The notes under the pieces were generated by a model, which saw only the letters and a list, made by a program, of their open reading frames with translations, was not told the origin of the DNA and did no database searches. From Martinezella dioscoreae (GTDB taxonomy: Bacteria; Pseudomonadota; Alphaproteobacteria; Rhizobiales; Rhizobiaceae), in contig NZ_BLAJ01000001.1 of NCBI RefSeq assembly GCF_009176305.1, positions 558,001-622,000 on the forward strand: a stretch of DNA of 64,000 nt, written 5' to 3'. Below are positions 53,137 through 61,932 of this stretch, piece after piece. Position numbers and translations under genes: made by a program. Numbering within the stretch: the stretch's first letter is position 1; the number at the start of each line of letters is the position of its first letter.

Positions 53137-54389
53137 CCGACATTGCCTGGATCGACATTGCGCTTACCAACGCCCGACCCCAGGTGATGGGCGCGCTTTT
53201 GCGCTATTTCCGCAATCTCGACACCGCCGAGGAGGCCTTTCAGGAGGCCTGCCTCAGGGCCTTGAAGACCTGGCCCGACAAAGGGCCACCGCGCGACCCT
53301 GTCGCCTGGCTGATCTTCGTCGGCCGCAACAGCGGCATCGATACGGTGCGCAAGCAGGCCAAATTGCAGAGCCTGCCGGATGAAGAGGCGATCTCCGATA
53401 CGAGTGATGTGGAGAGTGATCTGGCCGAACGGCTTGATGGCTCCGGATATCGCGACGATATTCTCCGGCTGCTGTTCATCTGCTGCCATCCGGATCTGCC
53501 GGCGACGCAGCAGATTGCACTCGCATTGCGCATCGTTTCCGGCCTCTCGGTGCAGCAGATCGCTCGTGCCTTCCTCGTCAGCGAAAGCGCGATGGAGCAG
53601 CGCATTACAAGAGCCAAGGCGCGTGTCGCTGCGGCTGGCGTTCCCTTCGAAACACCGGGTGCGGTCGAGCGGAGCGAAAGGCTGGCGCTTGTCAGCGCCA
53701 TGATCTACCTGATCTACAACGAAGGCTATTCGGCCGGCGGAACCCATCGTGAGGCGGCCGCTTTCGCCGACGAGGCGATCCGGCTTGGCCGGTTGCTGTT
53801 GCGAATCTTTCCCTCCGAGCCGGAAACCATGGCGCTGCTGGCACTGATGCTTCTGCAGCAATCGCGCAAAGACGCCAGGTTCGATGCCAATCGACAGATC
53901 ATCCTTCTGGAAGATCAGGATCGTTCGCTCTGGGATCGGACATTGATCGACGAGGCACTGGCGCTGCTCGACAAGGCGATCCGTCACCGCAAGCCTGGTC
54001 CCTATCAGGTGCAGGCGGCGATTGCGGCGCTGCATTCAAGGGCGAAGCGCGCCGCCGATACGGATTGGGAAGAGATCGATCTTCTCTACCAGATGCTGGA
54101 GCGGCTGACGCCGTCACCGGTCGTCACACTCAACCGCTCGGTCGCGCTCTCGAAGCTCAAGGGGCCGGAGGCGGCTCTGGCGTTGATTGCGCCGCTGGAA
54201 GCGCAGCTCGACAGCTATTTCTATTTTCATGGGGTGAGGGGCGGCCTGCTTGCACAGCTCGGCCGCGCTCAGGAAGCGCGCGTCGCCTTCGACAGAGCGA
54301 TCGCGCTCGCCCGTTCGCCTGCCGAGGCAGCCCATATCCGTTATCAGCTCGATCGTCTGAGCGCGGATGCTGTTGCCGCGGCAAAATAA
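53133..54389 (+). CDS. ECF42-type RNA polymerase sigma factor
   Basis: A 418-residue sigma factor, twice the usual ECF length. Sigma region 2 lies at about 10-75 (LLRYFRNLDTAEEAFQEACLRALKTWPDKG) and region 4 at about 110-165 (LALRIVSGLSVQQIARAFLVSESAMEQRITRAK). The ~230-residue C-terminal extension is helical and TPR-like, with LIYNEGYSAGG and LYQMLERLTPSPVVTLNRSVAL typical of ECF42. No anti-sigma gene is present, as usual for this group. It is coupled to the YCII gene by ATGA; matching promoters suggest that it drives its own operon and the AHSA1-DoxX genes. Confidence 0.9.
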   Translation: MTDIAWIDIALTNARPQVMGALLRYFRNLDTAEEAFQEACLRALKTWPDKGPPRDPVAWLIFVGRNSGIDTVRKQAKLQSLPDEEAISDTSDVESDLAERLDGSGYRDDILRLLFICCHPDLPATQQIALALRIVSGLSVQQIARAFLVSESAMEQRITRAKARVAAAGVPFETPGAVERSERLALVSAMIYLIYNEGYSAGGTHREAAAFADEAIRLGRLLLRIFPSEPETMALLALMLLQQSRKDARFDANRQIILLEDQDRSLWDRTLIDEALALLDKAIRHRKPGPYQVQAAIAALHSRAKRAADTDWEEIDLLYQMLERLTPSPVVTLNRSVALSKLKGPEAALALIAPLEAQLDSYFYFHGVRGGLLAQLGRAQEARVAFDRAIALARSPAEAAHIRYQLDRLSADAVAAAK

Positions 54390-54410
54390 TCGAAAAATCT
54401 GCGTCTTCGC

Positions 54411-54437
54411 TGTCGGGAAATGACCGTCTCGAACGTC
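54411..54437 (+). promoter_or_regulatory. Second ECF-type promoter TGTCGG-N17-CGTC before the AHSA1 gene
   Basis: TGTCGG (54411-54416), 17 bp, CGTC (54434-54437), 51 bp before the AHSA1 start. Both elements and the spacing are identical to the promoter upstream of the YCII gene, so the same sigma factor probably transcribes both units. Confidence 0.65.
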
Positions 54438-54488
54438 ATTCGTGTATGGACCGAGCAGGCCGCGTCAAACAATAAAGAGGAGCAAGAT

Positions 54489-54959
54489 ATGACTGAACAG
54501 AGCCAACGCCACGAGCTTTCCCTGACCCGCGTCATCGACGCACCACGAGACAAGATCTTCCGTTGCTGGACCGAAGTGGAGCTCTTGAAACAATGGTTCG
54601 CACCGCTGCCATGGACGATATCGGCAGCCAGCGTCGACGCTCGATCCGGAGGCTCAAGCTCGATCACCATGCGCAGCCCAGAAGGCGAGGATTATCCGGG
54701 CAACGGCGTCTATCTGGAAGTAGTGCCGAATGAGCGGATCGTCTTCACCGATGCCTTCACCAGCGCCTGGGTGCCGTCGGCCAAGCCCTTCATGGTGGTG
54801 ACGATCCAGCTCGACGAGCTCGACAGTGGCAAGACCCGTTATACCGCCACGGTGCTGCATTGGTCCGCGGAGGATCGCGAGGCGCATGAGAAGATGGGCT
54901 TTCATCAGGGATGGGGTCAGTGCGCCGAGCAGCTCGCAGCACTGGCAGCCAAGATCTGA
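54489..54959 (+). CDS. SRPBCC / AHSA1-type protein
   Basis: A 156-residue START-like protein with HELSLTRVIDAPRDKIFRCW, a family N-terminus, and GNGVYLEVVPNERIVFTDAF and EDREAHEKMGFHQGWGQCAEQLA. Such genes are regular neighbours of YCII and ECF genes. Start at 54489 after GAGGAGC. It shares a promoter motif with the YCII-sigma unit and is followed by doxX-like after 30 bp. Ligand unknown. It is not a close relative of the SRPBCC gene at 3502. Confidence 0.87.
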   Translation: MTEQSQRHELSLTRVIDAPRDKIFRCWTEVELLKQWFAPLPWTISAASVDARSGGSSSITMRSPEGEDYPGNGVYLEVVPNERIVFTDAFTSAWVPSAKPFMVVTIQLDELDSGKTRYTATVLHWSAEDREAHEKMGFHQGWGQCAEQLAALAAKI

Positions 54960-54989
54960 ATTTCTGATTCAATTCCGGGGGATGTGACA

Positions 54990-55418
54990 ATGTCTTATGC
55001 TGCTGATTCATCTTTGCCTTCGGTCACGCGCGCGCAGCGCGTGACCGGTATGATCCTGAGCGGACTGGTCATCGCCTTCCTGCTGTTCGATGGCGCGATC
55101 AAGCTTGTTCCACTTTCGGTCGTCACCGAGACGATGGCGGGGCTTGGTTATTCTGCCGATCCGGCACTTGCGCGGCTGCTCGGCATCATCACGCTCGGCT
55201 GCGCCATTCTCTATGCGATCCCGAGAACGTCGGTTCTCGGCGCCATCCTGCTGACGGGCCTGCTCGGTGGGGCGATTGCGACACACTTACGGGTCGGCAG
55301 CCCGATCTTCTCGCATCTGCTGTTCGGCGTTTATCTCGGGGTGATCGCCTGGGGCGGACTTTATCTTCGTTATGAAGCGGTTCGGAAAATGATTCCGTTC
55401 TTTCAGCGAAGCTTTTGA
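54990..55418 (+). CDS. DoxX-family membrane protein
   Basis: A 142-residue protein with four transmembrane segments (about 18-38, 62-82, 85-105 and 110-130) of the DoxX_2 type. MILSGLVIAFLLFDGAIKLVP opens the first. It lies 30 bp from the AHSA1 gene and is probably in the same transcript. The ATG at 54990 has GGGGGA at about 9 nt, which is better than the GTG two codons earlier. The biochemical role of this family is uncertain. Confidence 0.8.
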   Translation: MSYAADSSLPSVTRAQRVTGMILSGLVIAFLLFDGAIKLVPLSVVTETMAGLGYSADPALARLLGIITLGCAILYAIPRTSVLGAILLTGLLGGAIATHLRVGSPIFSHLLFGVYLGVIAWGGLYLRYEAVRKMIPFFQRSF

Positions 55419-55469
55419 TTTTGGATTCGATTTGGTAAGGCTCGCTCCTTAATAAGGACGGAGCGAGCC

Positions 55470-55981
55470 ATGCCGCAAGTGATCATCGCGCCGGTCAGGC
55501 AATCGGATGCGGACGAGCTGATCGCCGCCAATATTGCCAGTCGCGCCTATCATGTGCCCTGGGCCTATCCTTTTCTCGATCGTGACGGTTTCGACGCGTG
55601 GTTCGGTCAGACGGTGACGGGGCCGAACATCGGGCTGGTGGCGCGCGACCCCGGTTCGGGCGGCATTGTCGGCGTCGTCAATATCAGTCAGATGGTCTGG
55701 GGAGGCTTTCGCAGCGCCTTTCTCGGCTATCACGGCATGGTGGGTTTCGCCGGTCAGGGTTCATGACTGAAGCGGTTCGTCTGGCCGTCGCGCACGCCTT
55801 CGATGCGGTGGGCCTGCATCGCGTGGAGGCCAATATCCAGCCGGGCAACCATGCGTCCATTGCGCTGGTCAAACGGCTCGGCTTCCGCAAGGAAGGGTTC
55901 TCGCCCAAATATTTGAAAATCGGCGGCGTCTGGTGCGATCATGAACGCTGGGCATTGCTCGCGGACGATCCTCGTTCCTGA
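55470..55981 (+). pseudogene. GNAT acetyltransferase (RimJ-like), frameshifted
   Basis: The first part (55470-55766) has the N-terminus MPQVIIAPVRQSDADELI and reaches GYHGMVGFAGQGS before a stop. The second frame (the ATG at 55764, part of a frame open from 55598) continues with MTEAVRLAVAHAFDAVGLHRVEANIQ and ends at 55981 with the family's GNHASIALVKRLGFRKEG block. The two halves join into a normal RimJ acetyltransferase if one base is inserted near 55758-55764 (within CAGGGTTCATG). So either the gene is disrupted by a 1-nt deletion or there is a base missing in the sequence. Acceptor unknown. Confidence 0.8.
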
Positions 55982-56120
55982 CCCCTTTCGGATTTCGAAA
56001 GCTGCGCTATCTGGCGGAAAACCTCACAAAGACATTGACTGTGCGGAGGGAAGGGGCGAAAGCGACCTTGAGCCTCTCGCCGCACGTTGCCGAGAGTGCG
56101 AGGGGTGCCGGAAGCCGTAG

Positions 56121-56873
56121 ATGATCGTTTCGACCGAAGAAGAACTGACCAAACTAAAAGATATCGGCCGCATCTGCGCCAACGCGCTGCAGGCCATGGC
56201 CGCGGCACTGGAGCCGGGTATTACGACGCTGGAACTCGACGCGATCGGCCGCAAGGTGCTGGAAGATGCCGGCGCGCAATCGGCGCCGGAACTGGTCTAC
56301 AAGTTCCCCGGCGCGACCTGCATCAGCGTCAACGAGGAAGTGGCTCATGGCATTCCAGGCCCACGTGTTATCAAGGCGGGCGATCTGGTCAATCTCGATG
56401 TATCGGCCGAGAAGGATGGCTTCTTCTCCGATACCGGCGCGTCCTTTACCGTGCCGCCGGTCAAGCCGAAGATCGAGCGCCTTTGCCGCGACGGTAAGAG
56501 GGCGCTCTGGGTCGGCCTCAATCAGGTGAAGAGCGGTGCGCCGCTTGCGAAGATCGGGCAGGCGGTCGGCGCCTTCGCGCAGAAGAACCGCTATACTTTG
56601 ATTGCCAATCTCGCCAGTCATGGCATCGGTCGCTCGCTGCACGAAGAGCCCGCCGAGGTTTCCACCTGGGCGGACCCTTCCGAGACCCGGATCATGGAGG
56701 ATGGCCTGGTTTTTACGGTCGAGCCATTTCTGTCGCTCGGTGCAACCTGGGCAGAGGGCGGCGACGACGCCTGGACGCTCTATGCCGATCCCCAGGCTCC
56801 CACCGTCCAGTACGAACACACGATCATCGCTACCCGCAACGGGCCGGTCATCCTGACATTGCCGGACGCATGA
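56121..56873 (+). CDS. map: Methionine aminopeptidase, type I
   Basis: A 250-residue metalloprotease removing the initiator methionine. Metal ligands are in NLDVSAEKDGFFSDTG (two Asp), SHGIGRSLHEEP (His), FTVEPFL (Glu) and QYEHTIIA (Glu). Unlike most bacterial forms it has Ser rather than Gly before HGIG. It stands alone rather than by rpsB or secY, so it may be a second copy; a palindromic repeat follows its stop at once. Confidence 0.9.
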   Translation: MIVSTEEELTKLKDIGRICANALQAMAAALEPGITTLELDAIGRKVLEDAGAQSAPELVYKFPGATCISVNEEVAHGIPGPRVIKAGDLVNLDVSAEKDGFFSDTGASFTVPPVKPKIERLCRDGKRALWVGLNQVKSGAPLAKIGQAVGAFAQKNRYTLIANLASHGIGRSLHEEPAEVSTWADPSETRIMEDGLVFTVEPFLSLGATWAEGGDDAWTLYADPQAPTVQYEHTIIATRNGPVILTLPDA

Positions 56874-56874
56874 A

Positions 56875-56920
56875 GCATGTCGTTATCGCAAAACCGCTAC
56901 GCAGTTTTGCGCGACATGCC
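56875..56920. repeat. Rhizobial short palindromic repeat, copy 2
   Basis: GCATGTCGTTATCGCAAAAC begins the element and CGCGACATGC ends it; the ends are inverted repeats of each other. It is the reverse-complement relative of the copy at 38480-38524. It lies between the convergent map and padR genes. Confidence 0.8.
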
Positions 56921-56925
56921 GTAGC

Positions 56926-57624
56926 TCAATCGCCAGCCTTTGGGCTGTCCTCGTCCTTCGTTTCGCCGCGGATGATATCGGCGGCGGCGCGCTCGAGGAT
57001 TGCCGCGATGCGTGCGCCTTCGGCCTTGCTCCATGGGAACTTCGAGCGAAGCGCGGAACGCAGTAGGTGGCGGGCGCGATGCACATCGCCGCTGCCATGG
57101 CGGTCGAACGGATTGTCACGGCCATCCTCGTCTTCACCGCCGAAAACCTCGCGGACGCGGGCCATTTTCTCGCCGATGGACGTGAGCTTGGCGAGCGTCA
57201 CTTCGACCAGATCACGGTTGTCGTCGACGCGCTTCTGGCCGCTTTCGGTGATGCGGTAGAGCTTTTTCGTGCCGCTCACCTCGACTTCGGCCTGGCCGGT
57301 CTCTTCGAGATAAGTCAGCGCCGGGTAGATGACGCCCGGGCTCGGTACATAAAAGCCTCCGGAGCGCTCCTCGAAGGTCTTGATCAGCTCATAGCCGTGA
57401 CGCGGCTGCTCGGAGAGCAAAGCGAGGATGATGAGCTGCAGGTCGGCCGCATCGAACTTGCGGCCGGTGCGAAACCCGCCGCCGAACATGCCGCCCTTGA
57501 AGCCTCTCATGAAGTCTCTCCTGTGCTCGCCGCGCGATTCACGGCCTCGACCGTGTCGTAGGATATATGCCTCGACGATGTCAAAGCCATCTCCGAACAT
57601 GTGACGATCTCTAAAACCTCTCAT
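56926..57624 (-). CDS. PadR-family regulator
   Basis: A 232-residue regulator if started at 57624, or 194 residues from the ATG at 57510; both have a good ribosome binding site (AAGGAG and AGGAGAG). The winged helix (FDAADLQLIILALLSEQPRHGYELIKTFEERSGGFYVPSPGVIYPALTYLEETG) lies at about 60-120 of the long form, followed by a charged helical C-terminus. The 114-nt segment between the two starts looks like a copy of the promoter-start region, now read in frame: MRGFRDRHMFGDGF versus MRGFKGGMFGGGF. Confidence 0.85.
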   Translation of the reverse strand: MRGFRDRHMFGDGFDIVEAYILRHGRGRESRGEHRRDFMRGFKGGMFGGGFRTGRKFDAADLQLIILALLSEQPRHGYELIKTFEERSGGFYVPSPGVIYPALTYLEETGQAEVEVSGTKKLYRITESGQKRVDDNRDLVEVTLAKLTSIGEKMARVREVFGGEDEDGRDNPFDRHGSGDVHRARHLLRSALRSKFPWSKAEGARIAAILERAAADIIRGETKDEDSPKAGD

Positions 57625-57667
57625 ATCGTTTCTCCTTGAAGGGTGAGAGTTTATATCGTTAGTCATG

Positions 57668-57691
57668 TCGTAAGATATATATCGTAAGATA
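57668..57691. promoter_or_regulatory. Repeated TCGTAAGATA, candidate PadR operator
   Basis: TCGTAAGATA occurs at 57668-57677 and again at 57682-57691, on either side of an AT-rich centre, 44 bp before the upstream padR start. A degraded form, TCGTAGGATA, appears at 57556-57565 inside the reading frame, at the same distance from the internal start. Confidence 0.5.
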
Positions 57692-57942
57692 GTTTTCTGC
57701 AAGAGGCGAGCTGCGAGATGGGACGATCGCTTGCTGGTTATCATTCAAAAGCGGGAGAGAGTTCATCCAATGGGTGAAAATCCGTTGCTGAACAACTGCA
57801 TCACGATCGTGGGATAAGCGATTACATCTATGTAAGAATATGTCTTGGCCGGTTGCCGCTCTTGGCGAACTGTCCTAGGCTCGCCACAAATTAACGTCAT
57901 TTGCGGTTCCAGTCTGAACCCGATCAAGGAAGCCTATCCACC

Positions 57943-59208
57943 GTGTTCCACTCCTTCTTTCCGCAGCCGAAACCTTTCTTCACGTCAATGGTGGTCTGGA
58001 CGCTTGCCTGCATTGCGGCCTGGTATCTGTTCTTTTCGGACCTGGGGACACGGCTAGGTTTCGTGTTGCCTGGTGAAGGAAAGGAGCCATACGATCTCAG
58101 CTATTTTCTGCTGTGGGGAAATCTCTGGTTTTACGGATTCTTTCTTGCCTGCATCGTTATCTTCTGTGGTGCTTGGCACATTCGCGCCTGGAGCCACCCC
58201 TGGAAGATTTGGTCGCTTTGGGGTTCTGCGCTCATCATCCTGGTTACCTATTTCGGTGTTCAGGTCACCGTAGTTATCAACAATTTTCGCCGCCCCTTCG
58301 GCGATCTGCTACAGGCTGCACTCACGAAGCAGCCGGGTGTGACGACTGACAGTTTCTATTCGTTGATGATCATCTTTGCGCAGATCGCGTTCCTCAGCAT
58401 GTTCGTCTCGATTCTGACGGATTTCTTTACGAGCCACTACATCTTCCGCTGGCGGACGGCGATGAACGACTTCTACATGTCGAAGTGGGAGAAGCTTCGC
58501 CATATCGAGGGTGCCTCGCAGCGTGTGCAGGAAGACACAATGCGCTTTTCCAGTGTGCTGGAAGGCCTCGGCATCAGTCTCATCAATTCCGTTATGACGC
58601 TGATTGTGTTCCTGCCAATTCTGCTTGCGCTTTCGACCTACGTAACGGAGCTGCCGATTATTGGCAAAATTCCGCATTCACTTTTCTGGCTGGCGCTTTT
58701 CTGGTCGATCTTTGGCACCGTTCTACTGGCGGTCGCTGGCATCAAGCTTCCTGGGCTGAATTTCAAGAACCAGCGCGTAGAGGCGGCTTATCGCAAGGAG
58801 CTTGTCTATGGTGAGGATCACGAAGAGCGGGCACAGCCCACGACGGTGAAGGAGCTTTTCGCCAACGTTCGGCGCAATTATTTCCGCATCTACTTCCACT
58901 ACGTTTATTTCAACGTCGCGCGCTATTTCTATCTGCAGGCCGATACGATGTTCGTATTGTTCATGCTGGTGCCGACCTTCGTTGCCGGTGCGATCACATA
59001 CGGTATATATCAGCAGATCGCGACTGCCTTCGGTCAGGTCAGCAATTCCTTCCAATACCTCGTCAATTCTTGGACGACGATCATCGAGCTTCTGTCGATT
59101 CACAAGCGTCTGAAGGCTTTCGAGGCAGCGATCGACGATGAGCCGTTACCGAAGATCGATCAAACCTATCTGGAACGCGAAGCGGGCGTCATCCACGCCG
59201 ACGGCTGA
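57943..59208 (+). CDS. bacA: Peptide uptake transporter BacA (SbmA/BacA family)
   Basis: A 421-residue inner-membrane protein with seven or eight transmembrane segments; the length fits BacA. FFPQPKPFFTSMVVWTLACIAAWY starts the protein and NFRRPFGDLLQAALTKQ, FRWRTAMNDFYMSKWEKLRHIEGASQRVQED and FGQVSNSFQYLVNSWTTIIELLSIHKRLKAFE are BacA signatures. In rhizobia it imports antimicrobial and NCR peptides and is needed in many legume nodules. A GTG at 57943 is taken as start, with AAGGAAG 10 nt upstream. Confidence 0.92.
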   Translation: MFHSFFPQPKPFFTSMVVWTLACIAAWYLFFSDLGTRLGFVLPGEGKEPYDLSYFLLWGNLWFYGFFLACIVIFCGAWHIRAWSHPWKIWSLWGSALIILVTYFGVQVTVVINNFRRPFGDLLQAALTKQPGVTTDSFYSLMIIFAQIAFLSMFVSILTDFFTSHYIFRWRTAMNDFYMSKWEKLRHIEGASQRVQEDTMRFSSVLEGLGISLINSVMTLIVFLPILLALSTYVTELPIIGKIPHSLFWLALFWSIFGTVLLAVAGIKLPGLNFKNQRVEAAYRKELVYGEDHEERAQPTTVKELFANVRRNYFRIYFHYVYFNVARYFYLQADTMFVLFMLVPTFVAGAITYGIYQQIATAFGQVSNSFQYLVNSWTTIIELLSIHKRLKAFEAAIDDEPLPKIDQTYLEREAGVIHADG

Positions 59209-59250
59209 TGAGAAGGCTCCGTAGACTTTTCGTTGGTTAGAATATTCGGG

Positions 59251-59390
59251 CCATCCTCGCCTTCGACAAGCTCAGGGTGAGGATGGAGCGCGTTATTGCG
59301 TGAAGCCAATTCAATATTCAGCCTTCTGCAGGAGGCGTCCTCATGGTGAGGCCGCCTGAAAGGCCGTCTCGAACCACGAGGGCTTCGTCC
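59251..59390. repeat. Mosaic palindromic repeat downstream of bacA
   Basis: CCATCCTC ... GAGGATGG (59251-59286) forms a hairpin around CTTCGACAAGCTCAGG. The rest to about 59390 contains GGAGGCGTCCTCATGGTGAGG and GTCTCGAACCACGAGG. These modules are combined in this way across many rhizobial genomes. It fills the gap between convergent bacA and the deacetylase gene. Confidence 0.7.
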
Positions 59391-59398
59391 GATTGCCC

Positions 59399-60379
59399 TC
59401 ACCCCTGCTGCGGCTTGCCTCTTGCCGCAATCAATGGAATCGCTTCAGAATAGCTGACGCAGGCGACATCCTGCTTGTGGCAGACATCGCTGACGAAGCG
59501 GTCGAGGGCGCGCCAATAGGCGCCGTCATTCATTTCGACGAAATGGAAACCGAGCTGCAGCGGAATGCGCTCGCCGTCATACTGCTTGTTGAAGGCGGCT
59601 TCGAAGGCATCGAAGGTGCGGTCTTCATAGGTCTTGGCATTGGCCTTGTCTTCTACGCCCCTGGAGTGGCGGACATAGAGATTGTAGTCCATGCCGATGA
59701 CCTGGCGATGTTCGGGACCTTCGGGGATCAGTGGCAGACCGAAGCGATAGATGCCGTCGACGACCTGCGGCAGTGCAGGGCCTTTGGTGACCAGGCTTGC
59801 ATCATACTGGAAACCCATCTCCTTTTCCGCTGGCACGAGGCCATCGCTGGTGGAGAGATAGGGCGCGCGAAATCCCTTGACGTCGTTCGTCGCGAAATCT
59901 TCCCAACCCTGGGGCTCCTTGTCGGCAAGGCCAACATTCTTCCAGGCGTCGCGAAGCGCGATCCGCGCATTCATGAATTCCTGTTTCCAGTCAGCAGCAC
60001 TCCAGCCCTTGCCGTCAAAATGGCCGCAGGCATGGCTTGAGATGTCGTGGCCTTCCTGATGCGCGCCCCAGATATTGGCGATGCGCGTGCGCACATCATC
60101 CTCGCTCTTGGCGAAGCCGACATTCGATTTGCCCGGCCGCTGCTTCGGCCCCTGGTAGGCCTTGGCCTGCGTCTTGTTCATCAGGAAAGTGCAGGACAGA
60201 AAGTAAGTGAAATGCGCGCCATTGCGCGAAGCGATCTCGCGGCTCTTGGTCCAGAGCGCATTGTCATGAGCACCATCGAAGGAGATCATGACGAGTTGCT
60301 TGGGCTTGTCATCGGCCTGGGCGGCGACGGGAAGCCCTAAGGAAATGGCGACGGAGAGACAGGTAGCAAAGCGAAACAT
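59399..60379 (-). CDS. Secreted polysaccharide-deacetylase-like protein
   Basis: A 326-residue exported protein with signal peptide about 1-22 (GLPVAAQA). The NodB-like barrel has VMISFDGAHDNALW, where the metal Asp is at SFDGAHD, and GHDISSHACGHFDG, a variant of the HxxxH metal site. RAPYLSTSDGL is the third family motif. It should remove an acyl group from an envelope polysaccharide or peptidoglycan. The ATG at 60379 lacks a clear binding site but exposes the signal peptide. Confidence 0.83.
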   Translation of the reverse strand: MFRFATCLSVAISLGLPVAAQADDKPKQLVMISFDGAHDNALWTKSREIASRNGAHFTYFLSCTFLMNKTQAKAYQGPKQRPGKSNVGFAKSEDDVRTRIANIWGAHQEGHDISSHACGHFDGKGWSAADWKQEFMNARIALRDAWKNVGLADKEPQGWEDFATNDVKGFRAPYLSTSDGLVPAEKEMGFQYDASLVTKGPALPQVVDGIYRFGLPLIPEGPEHRQVIGMDYNLYVRHSRGVEDKANAKTYEDRTFDAFEAAFNKQYDGERIPLQLGFHFVEMNDGAYWRALDRFVSDVCHKQDVACVSYSEAIPLIAARGKPQQG

Positions 60380-60558
60380 GGGTACCGAATATTGATTGCG
60401 TCGAGCAAGGCTTGCCAGGAATCGTCCAGCGATATCGGATAGCGCGCTCAGGATCGCTTCCTTCCTTTCGCGCAATTGCGGCGAAGCTGCGGTGATGCTG
60501 GCATTTTTTTGCGGCAGCCGATAAGGATGTGACTACAAGACCATAAAGGATTTCATCC

Positions 60559-61140
60559 ATGGCATTGCTCGTTCTCGGCATTGTTCTCTTTCTCGGCCTC
60601 CATCTGGTCCGTGTTGTTGCCCCCGGCCTCAGACGCTCGATGATCGCGCGTTTGGGTGAGGGCGGTTGGAAGGGTGCCTATTCGATTGCCAGCATCGTGG
60701 CGCTGGTCATTCTGATCTACGGTTTCGGTCAGGCGCGCGACATGACCCCGATCTGGACGCCGCCGTTCTGGATGAGCCACATCACCATCCTGCTGATGCT
60801 CTTCGCCCTGATCTGTCTTGTCGCCTCGCTGCTGCCGGCGGGGCATATCGCGGTCAGGACCAAGCATCCGATGGTGCTGTCGGTGAAGATCTGGGCGTTG
60901 GCGCATCTCCTGTCGAATGGTGATGGAGCGGCGATATTGCTCTTTGCCGCCTTCCTCTGCTGGGGCGTAATTCTGCGCATTTCGCTGAAACGGCGCGAGC
61001 GGGCCGGCGAAATTACCCCGCGTCCGTTCGTTTCGGCGAAATATGATCTTTATGCGATCGTCATCGGCGTTATTGTCTGGGCCTTGATCATTTGGAAGCT
61101 TCATGCGTGGATTATCGGGGTTTCGCCGCTCGTTATGTGA
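60559..61140 (+). CDS. NnrU-family membrane protein
   Basis: A 193-residue protein with about six transmembrane segments. The NnrU-type start ALLVLGIVLFLGLHLVRVVAP and the conserved HPMVLSVKIWALAHLLSNGD identify it. NnrU was first linked to nitric-oxide and nitrite reduction in Rhodobacter, but homologues occur widely without denitrification genes. None of those genes is near. Divergent from the deacetylase gene. Confidence 0.85.
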   Translation: MALLVLGIVLFLGLHLVRVVAPGLRRSMIARLGEGGWKGAYSIASIVALVILIYGFGQARDMTPIWTPPFWMSHITILLMLFALICLVASLLPAGHIAVRTKHPMVLSVKIWALAHLLSNGDGAAILLFAAFLCWGVILRISLKRRERAGEITPRPFVSAKYDLYAIVIGVIVWALIIWKLHAWIIGVSPLVM

Positions 61141-61237
61141 CGATTTCTGCCATTCCCCCTTACATCAGCCGCAAAATGGAGTAGAAGGCCCCACTAAACC
61201 TAAGCTTTGAACTATTTGGCCTGGGCCGGAGACAAGA

Positions 61238-61921
61238 ATGGCATTCAATGACGATAGCTTCATCCGCGAGGTGAACGAGGAACTGCGCTCGGACCAGCTG
61301 CGGTTCATATGGCGTCGTTTCGGCAAGCTCATCATCGGTGCTGCCGTGCTCGTCGTCCTTGGCACCGCAGCCTATAGCGGCTATCGCTATTGGGCCGGCA
61401 ATCAGGCCGGCAGCGGTGGCGATCAGTTCATTGCCGCGCTGACGCTGGCCGATCAGAACAAGACGGATGAAGCGCTGGCCGCATTCGCCGCCATCGAAAA
61501 GAGCGGCCCCGGCTCCTATCCGGTGCTGGCCCGCCTGCGCGCCGCGACGCTGCAGGCACAGAAGGGGGACAAGGCCGCTGCCATCGCCACCTTCTCGGCG
61601 GTCGGCAAGCAGACGGACCTTCCGGTCGTTATCCGTAATGCGGCCCGCCTGCGTGCTGCCTACCTTCTCGTCGATACCGGCACCTACGATCAGGTCGCCG
61701 CCGAAGCCCAGGAACTGGCCGTCCCCGCCGACGCCTTCCGCCATTCGGCGCGCGACGTTCTCGGCCTTGCCGCTTACAAGGCCGGCGATTTCGCCAAGGC
61801 CCGGCAGTGGTTCCAGGCGATCGTCGACGATCCGCAGAGCCCGCGCAATGTTGCCAACCGTGCCCAGATGCTGCTCGATCTCATCACTGCATCCGGCAAG
61901 GCTCCGGTCGCAAAAGGCTGA
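61238..61921 (+). CDS. YfgM-like tetratricopeptide membrane protein
   Basis: A 227-residue protein with one transmembrane helix at about 30-50 ([22 protein letters not shown]) and an ancillary TPR-like C-terminal region (about 65-215). Its N-terminus [25 protein letters not shown] is cytoplasmic. It sits 11 bp from der; the same order (yfgM ... der) is conserved in many proteobacteria. YfgM links to the SecYEG/PpiD chaperone network in E. coli. Confidence 0.83.
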   Translation: MAFNDDSFIREVNEELRSDQLRFIWRRFGKLIIGAAVLVVLGTAAYSGYRYWAGNQAGSGGDQFIAALTLADQNKTDEALAAFAAIEKSGPGSYPVLARLRAATLQAQKGDKAAAIATFSAVGKQTDLPVVIRNAARLRAAYLLVDTGTYDQVAAEAQELAVPADAFRHSARDVLGLAAYKAGDFAKARQWFQAIVDDPQSPRNVANRAQMLLDLITASGKAPVAKG

Positions 61922-61932
61922 AGGATCGCTCA

